Assembly: GCA_002347475.1 (NCBI GenBank)
Contig: DDXI01000056.1
Location: 1-16,030 of the forward strand
Direction of reading: 5' to 3'
Length of the DNA stretch: 16,030 nt
From: Peptococcaceae bacterium UBA2264
Lineage (GTDB): Bacteria > Bacillota > Desulfitobacteriia > Desulfitobacteriales > Desulfitobacteriaceae
The position numbers were made by a program, and so were the translations under genes. Positions 12,311-16,030 of the stretch are shown one piece after another (position 1 is the first letter of the stretch; every line of letters starts with the position of its first letter). The notes under the pieces were generated by a model. The model saw nothing but the letters and a program-made list of their open reading frames with translations, had not been told where the DNA came from and did not search any database.

Positions 12311-13195
12311 CTACCAGCCCCGTTCTTGCATCCTTTCTCCGGCCGCAAGTGTAGATATTTCTATGCCCACCATGGGTTCCCCTAAATCTTTGGAGATTTC
12401 AGCTAATATTTTGGCATCTTTATAATGGGTTGCAGCGATGACAATAGCCTTGGCTCGAGCCTTGGGATTTCCGGATTTAAAAATTCCCGAACCGACAAAA
12501 ATTCCGTCTACTCCCAACTGCATCATTAAAGCAGCGTCAGCCGGAGTTGCTATGCCCCCGGCAGCAAAATTAACCACCGGCAGTTTTCCCTGTTCAGCCA
12601 CTAGGAGAACCAAATCATAGGGTGCCCCCATGTTCTTGGCTGCAGTCATCAACTCTTCTTTAGGCATGGTCTGCAACTGCCGGATCTCACTCATGACAGT
12701 ACGCATATGCCTGACAGCTTCCACCACATTGCCGGTCCCTGGTTCGCCTTTGGTCCGGATCATGGCCGCTCCCTCGCCAATACGGCGCAGGGCTTCCCCG
12801 AGATTACGACAGCCACAGACAAAAGGAACTTTAAACTCGTGCTTGTTAATATGATACATATCATCAGCAGGAGTCAAAACCTCACTCTCATCAATATAGT
12901 CAGCACCCAAAGATTCCAGTATCTGCGCCTCGACAAAATGCCCGATTCTGGCCTTAGCCATAACCGGTATGGTCACAACATCCATGATCTGCTGAACAAT
13001 AGTAGGATCAGCCATCCGGGCCACTCCGCCCGCTGCTCTGATATCCGAGGGTACGCGCTCCAGCGCCATTACAGCGCAGGCTCCTGCTTCTTCGGCTATT
13101 TTAGCTTGTTCCGGTGTTGTTACATCCATGATAACACCACCTTTAAGCATTTCTGCTAATCCTGTTTTGACTTTCCAAGATGCTATCTCTGCCAT
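12311..13195 (-). CDS. pdxS: Pyridoxal 5'-phosphate synthase subunit
   Basis: PdxS builds pyridoxal phosphate from ribose 5-phosphate, glyceraldehyde 3-phosphate and ammonia in a dodecameric barrel decorated by PdxT. I chose the second of two adjacent ATGs (13195), which gives 294 residues and puts the catalytic residues at D24, K81 and K149, the same numbers as in Bacillus subtilis; it is also better spaced from AGGAGG. Highly conserved segments include GGVIMDV, CAVMALERVPSDIR, MAKARIGHF and RTKGEPGTGN. It is first in the pdxS-pdxT unit and has its own promoter. Confidence 0.97.
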   Translation of the reverse strand: MAEIASWKVKTGLAEMLKGGVIMDVTTPEQAKIAEEAGACAVMALERVPSDIRAAGGVARMADPTIVQQIMDVVTIPVMAKARIGHFVEAQILESLGADYIDESEVLTPADDMYHINKHEFKVPFVCGCRNLGEALRRIGEGAAMIRTKGEPGTGNVVEAVRHMRTVMSEIRQLQTMPKEELMTAAKNMGAPYDLVLLVAEQGKLPVVNFAAGGIATPADAALMMQLGVDGIFVGSGIFKSGNPKARAKAIVIAATHYKDAKILAEISKDLGEPMVGIEISTLAAGERMQERGW

Positions 13196-13229
13196 CATTG
13201 CTCCTCCTCAAGTCTTGAATATCCTATGA

Positions 13230-13258
13230 ATGGTAACACCAAGTCTAAACTTTGTCAA
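13230..13258 (-). promoter_or_regulatory. Promoter of pdxST
   Basis: A perfect TTGACA (13253-13258), 17-base spacer and TACCAT (13230-13235) lie in the 78-base gap after gyrA. No terminator is visible for gyrA, so read-through is also possible. Confidence 0.65.
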
Positions 13259-13273
13259 TTTAGGATTCCTGTT

Positions 13274-15769
13274 CTAATCTTCCCTGTTTTCCGGGTCTGC
13301 AGTACTTTCCTCAGCATCTTGTTCAACTTCTTCTTTAGCAACGACCTTGGCAAGAGCTGCCACTCTGGCTTCCTCGGCAACACGCATAGCCATCACACCC
13401 TGCGCTGAGCGGCTTTGCTTGGAAATTCCGGAAACATCCTGGCGGATAACAACGCCTTCCGCCGTAATTATCATAATCTGGTCTTCAGGCTGAACCACTT
13501 TGATCCCAACCAAAGGACCTGTCTTATCATTGATTTTCATTGTTATAACGCCCTTGCCAGCACGTTTCTGGACCCGAAATTCAGTCAGATCCGAGCGTTT
13601 GGCAAAGCCGTTTTCACTTATGGTCAGCAATTCGGCACTTTCCTTGATAACCTCCATACCGACCACAATATCATCGCCAAAAAGTGTTATTCCTTTGACT
13701 CCTCTGGTCACCCTCCCCATTTGGCGCACATCCTGTTCGGCAAAACGAATGGCCAGGCCCCTCTGGGTCACCATAATAATATCATCCTGGCCTCTGGTTA
13801 AGTGCACACCAATCAGCTCGTCGCCCTCATCCAGGGTCAGGGCTATCAGACCGTCTTTACGCGGAGAATCATATTCCTGCAGACTGGTCTTCTTGACAAT
13901 TCCCTTCTTGGTGGCAGTAATCAGGTAATAGTCTTTGCTGTATTCCTTAATAGCCTTGATAGCCGTAATTTTTTCATCAGCTTCCCGGTCCAGGTTCAAA
14001 AGATTTATAATCATCGTCCCCTTAGCCGTTCGGCTGGCCTCGGGAATTTCATGAGCTTTGAGTCGAATCACCTTGCCGCGGGAGGTAAAGAAAAGAATAT
14101 AGTTATGGGTAGTGGTTATAAAGAGATGTTCGGCAAAATCCTCTTGCCGGGTTGTCATGGCATGAACACCCTTGCCGCCGCGTTTCTGACTGCGATAGGC
14201 ATTCAAAGGCAGGCGTTTGATATAGCCGTTATGGGTCACTGTCACCACAACATCTTCTTCGGCGATCAGATCTTCCAGTTCCATCTTGCTTTCGTCTACT
14301 GTGATCAAGCTGCGCCGAGGATCCCCGAATTTCTGGTTGATCTCCTGTAATTCGGTTTTGATAATGGTCTCAACCATTTTTTCCGAGGCTAAAACAGCCT
14401 TCAGGTAAGCAATAGTCTGCAGTAATTCCTGGTACTGGTTTTCCAGTTTTTCCCTCTCTAAACCGATTAAACGCTGCAGTCTCATCTCCAGAATGGCTTG
14501 GGCTTGTTTTTCACTTAAGCCAAAACGGCTTTTCAGGTTTTCCCGGGCTAATTCGGTTGTCTGGGAAGAGCGGATCGTGGCGATTACTTCATCGATATGG
14601 TCCAGCGCTATGCGCAAACCTTCCAGGATATGAGCTTCCGCCTCTGCCTTGTTAAGTTCGAAGCGGGTGCGGCGCACAATGACCTCTTTCTGATGCTCGA
14701 TAAAATAATGGAGTATTTGCTTAAGATTCAAAACCTTAGGTACGCCGTCAACTAAGGCCAAGAGGTTGATTCCAAAGGATTCCTCCATCTGGGTATGTTT
14801 GTAAAGCTGGTTTAAAATCACCTGGGGATTAACATCCCGGCGCAATTCAATAACGATCCTCATACCCGTCCGATCGGATTCGTCCCGAAGATCTGTTATA
14901 CCGTCAATCTTTTTCTCCCGGACCAGATCGGCAATTTTTTCCACCAGTTTGGCTTTATTGACCGTAAAGGGAATCTCTTTAACTAAAATACGGCTTTTGC
15001 CGGATTTTTGGATATGCTCAACATGGGCTTTGGCCCTGGTTTTAACACTTCCCCGGCCGGTGGAATAAGCACTGATAATGCCTTCCCGACCCATAATTAT
15101 CCCGCCGGTAGGAAAATCCGGACCCTGAATATGTTTCATCAGATCCTTGATTTCCAATTCCGGGTTATCTATCAAGGCTATAGCTCCCTCAATTACTTCC
15201 GACATATTGTGGGGCGGAATATTAGTGGCCATACCTACAGCAATTCCCGAGGAGCCGTTGACCAGGAGATTGGGGAATTTAGCCGGCAATACTGTCGGTT
15301 CATCCTGTTTCTCATCATAATTAGGCATAAAATTAACTGTATCTTTATCCAAATCGGCCAGCATATATGTGGTCAGTTTAGCCATGCGCAATTCCGTGTA
15401 CCGCATGGCGGCAGCAGAATCACCGTCAACCGAGCCGAAATTGCCGTGACCGTCAATCAAGGGATAGCGGCTGGAAAAATCCTGAGCCATTCTGACAGCC
15501 GCATCATAAATAGAGCTGTCCCCGTGGGGATGAAACTTGGCCATACAATCCCCCACCAGACGAGCTGCCTTGCTGTAAGGTTTGTTAGGTGTCATGCCCA
15601 GTTCATGAAGGGTATAGAGTATGCGGCGGTGAACTGGTTTCAGGCCATCCCGGACATCGGGCAAAGCCCGGCTGACTATAACACTCATCGAATAATCGAT
15701 AAATGACTTTCTCATTTCCTCGGAAATTTCTATGGGAAGAACCTTACCCCCCTCAAGCTCGAACGACAT
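13274..15769 (-). CDS. gyrA: DNA gyrase subunit A
   Basis: GyrA is the DNA-cleaving subunit of gyrase, which adds negative supercoils. The 831-residue protein starts at ATG 15769 after AAAGGAG. The breakage domain has the catalytic tyrosine in AMRYTE (Y124) and the isoleucine-containing SSGIAVGMATNIPPHN. The C-terminal pinwheel has the GyrA box QKRGGKG (528-534), which marks gyrase rather than topoisomerase IV, with degenerate boxes in later blades. The quinolone region reads HPHGDSSIYD: the key serine (S85, E. coli 83) and acidic residue (D89, E. coli 87) are present, while the intervening position 84 is serine rather than alanine. A short acidic tail ends the protein. It follows gyrB by 29 bases. 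Confidence 0.98.
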   Translation of the reverse strand: MSFELEGGKVLPIEISEEMRKSFIDYSMSVIVSRALPDVRDGLKPVHRRILYTLHELGMTPNKPYSKAARLVGDCMAKFHPHGDSSIYDAAVRMAQDFSSRYPLIDGHGNFGSVDGDSAAAMRYTELRMAKLTTYMLADLDKDTVNFMPNYDEKQDEPTVLPAKFPNLLVNGSSGIAVGMATNIPPHNMSEVIEGAIALIDNPELEIKDLMKHIQGPDFPTGGIIMGREGIISAYSTGRGSVKTRAKAHVEHIQKSGKSRILVKEIPFTVNKAKLVEKIADLVREKKIDGITDLRDESDRTGMRIVIELRRDVNPQVILNQLYKHTQMEESFGINLLALVDGVPKVLNLKQILHYFIEHQKEVIVRRTRFELNKAEAEAHILEGLRIALDHIDEVIATIRSSQTTELARENLKSRFGLSEKQAQAILEMRLQRLIGLEREKLENQYQELLQTIAYLKAVLASEKMVETIIKTELQEINQKFGDPRRSLITVDESKMELEDLIAEEDVVVTVTHNGYIKRLPLNAYRSQKRGGKGVHAMTTRQEDFAEHLFITTTHNYILFFTSRGKVIRLKAHEIPEASRTAKGTMIINLLNLDREADEKITAIKAIKEYSKDYYLITATKKGIVKKTSLQEYDSPRKDGLIALTLDEGDELIGVHLTRGQDDIIMVTQRGLAIRFAEQDVRQMGRVTRGVKGITLFGDDIVVGMEVIKESAELLTISENGFAKRSDLTEFRVQKRAGKGVITMKINDKTGPLVGIKVVQPEDQIMIITAEGVVIRQDVSGISKQSRSAQGVMAMRVAEEARVAALAKVVAKEEVEQDAEESTADPENRED

Positions 15770-15798
15770 GACTGTGCAACTCCTTTAAAATATGCGCT

Positions 15799-16030
15799 TT
15801 ATATATCCAGATTTCTGACATCTTTGGCATACTGATTGATAAAATCCCGGCGTGGTTCCACTTTATCACCCATCAAAATCGTAAATATCTCATCTGCCTT
15901 GATAGCATCATCCATGGTTACCTGCAAAATCGTCCGTTTGGCCGGATCCATGGTTGTTTCCCACAACTGATCGGGATTCATCTCTCCCAAACCTTTATAG
16001 CGCTGTACTTCGGCCCTTTCCTTACCAACT
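15799..16030 (-). CDS. gyrB: DNA gyrase subunit B, C-terminal end only
   Basis: The last 76 residues of GyrB, running in from the right edge. The frame reads VGKERAEVQRYKGLGEMNPD and continues through QLWETTMDPAKRTILQV, the conserved TOPRIM/tail region that contacts GyrA, and ends YAKDVRNLDI. The ATG at 15990 is internal, not a start. gyrB-gyrA is one operon. Confidence 0.98.
   Translation of the reverse strand, partial: VGKERAEVQRYKGLGEMNPDQLWETTMDPAKRTILQVTMDDAIKADEIFTILMGDKVEPRRDFINQYAKDVRNLDI

Noticed and set aside
15500..15540. GyrA serine at the position of E. coli alanine 84 as a quinolone-resistance change
   Set aside because: The two residues that matter most (E. coli 83 serine and 87 acidic) are intact and natural variation at 84 is common, so no resistance claim is made.
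13415..15706. Several long plus-strand frames opposite gyrA (for example 13802-14350 and 15008-15706)
   Set aside because: They are antisense shadows of a fully recognisable gyrA, without ribosome binding sites or domains.

Overview
The window comes from a Gram-positive anaerobe of the class Clostridia, most likely Peptococcaceae-like (Desulfitobacterium/Syntrophobotulus type). That guess rests on the SCIFF peptide with its radical SAM maturase, strong GGAGG ribosome binding sites, and the gyrB-gyrA-pdxS-pdxT-serS-tRNA order. The genus assignment is inference. The left part (to about 5.1 kb) is accessory peptide-modification and RNA territory. The right part (9.4 kb onward) is conserved housekeeping sequence read leftward.

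Left (1-4531). On the minus strand lie scfA, a 46-residue six-cysteine SCIFF peptide, and scfB, its radical SAM maturase, cut by the window edge. Divergently on the plus strand is a candidate second peptide-modification locus: a radical SAM/SPASM enzyme (1766-2863), a 56-residue putative precursor peptide (3022-3192), and a P-loop protein related to HPr kinases (3306-4184). A small nine-cysteine protein (DUF6485-like) follows. Its own transcript appears to meet a strong intrinsic terminator just before its ribosome binding site, which suggests attenuation.

Middle (4540-9200). A near-consensus minus-strand promoter (TTGACA-17-TATTAT) drives about 500 bases with no convincing protein but many short helices, including a GNRA-capped one. 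This is the best candidate for a large structured noncoding RNA. Next come an overlapping pair of envelope proteins of the DUF2339 and DUF3999 types, read leftward from a long leader that can fold in two ways, and then two small genes of unknown function.

Right (9200-16030). An intact tRNA-Ser(CGA) lies beside a 40-base 5' half of a different tRNA-Ser(CGA) that ends at the anticodon loop, a possible integration or deletion scar. Then follow tadA, tRNA-Arg(CCU), tRNA-Ser(UGA), serS, the pyridoxal phosphate synthase genes pdxT and pdxS, gyrA, and the end of gyrB, all on the minus strand.

Two independent 19-bp tandem duplications sit exactly at the 3' ends of genes (the kinase-like gene and the DUF3999 gene). 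I saw no CRISPR array, complete insertion sequence or rRNA.
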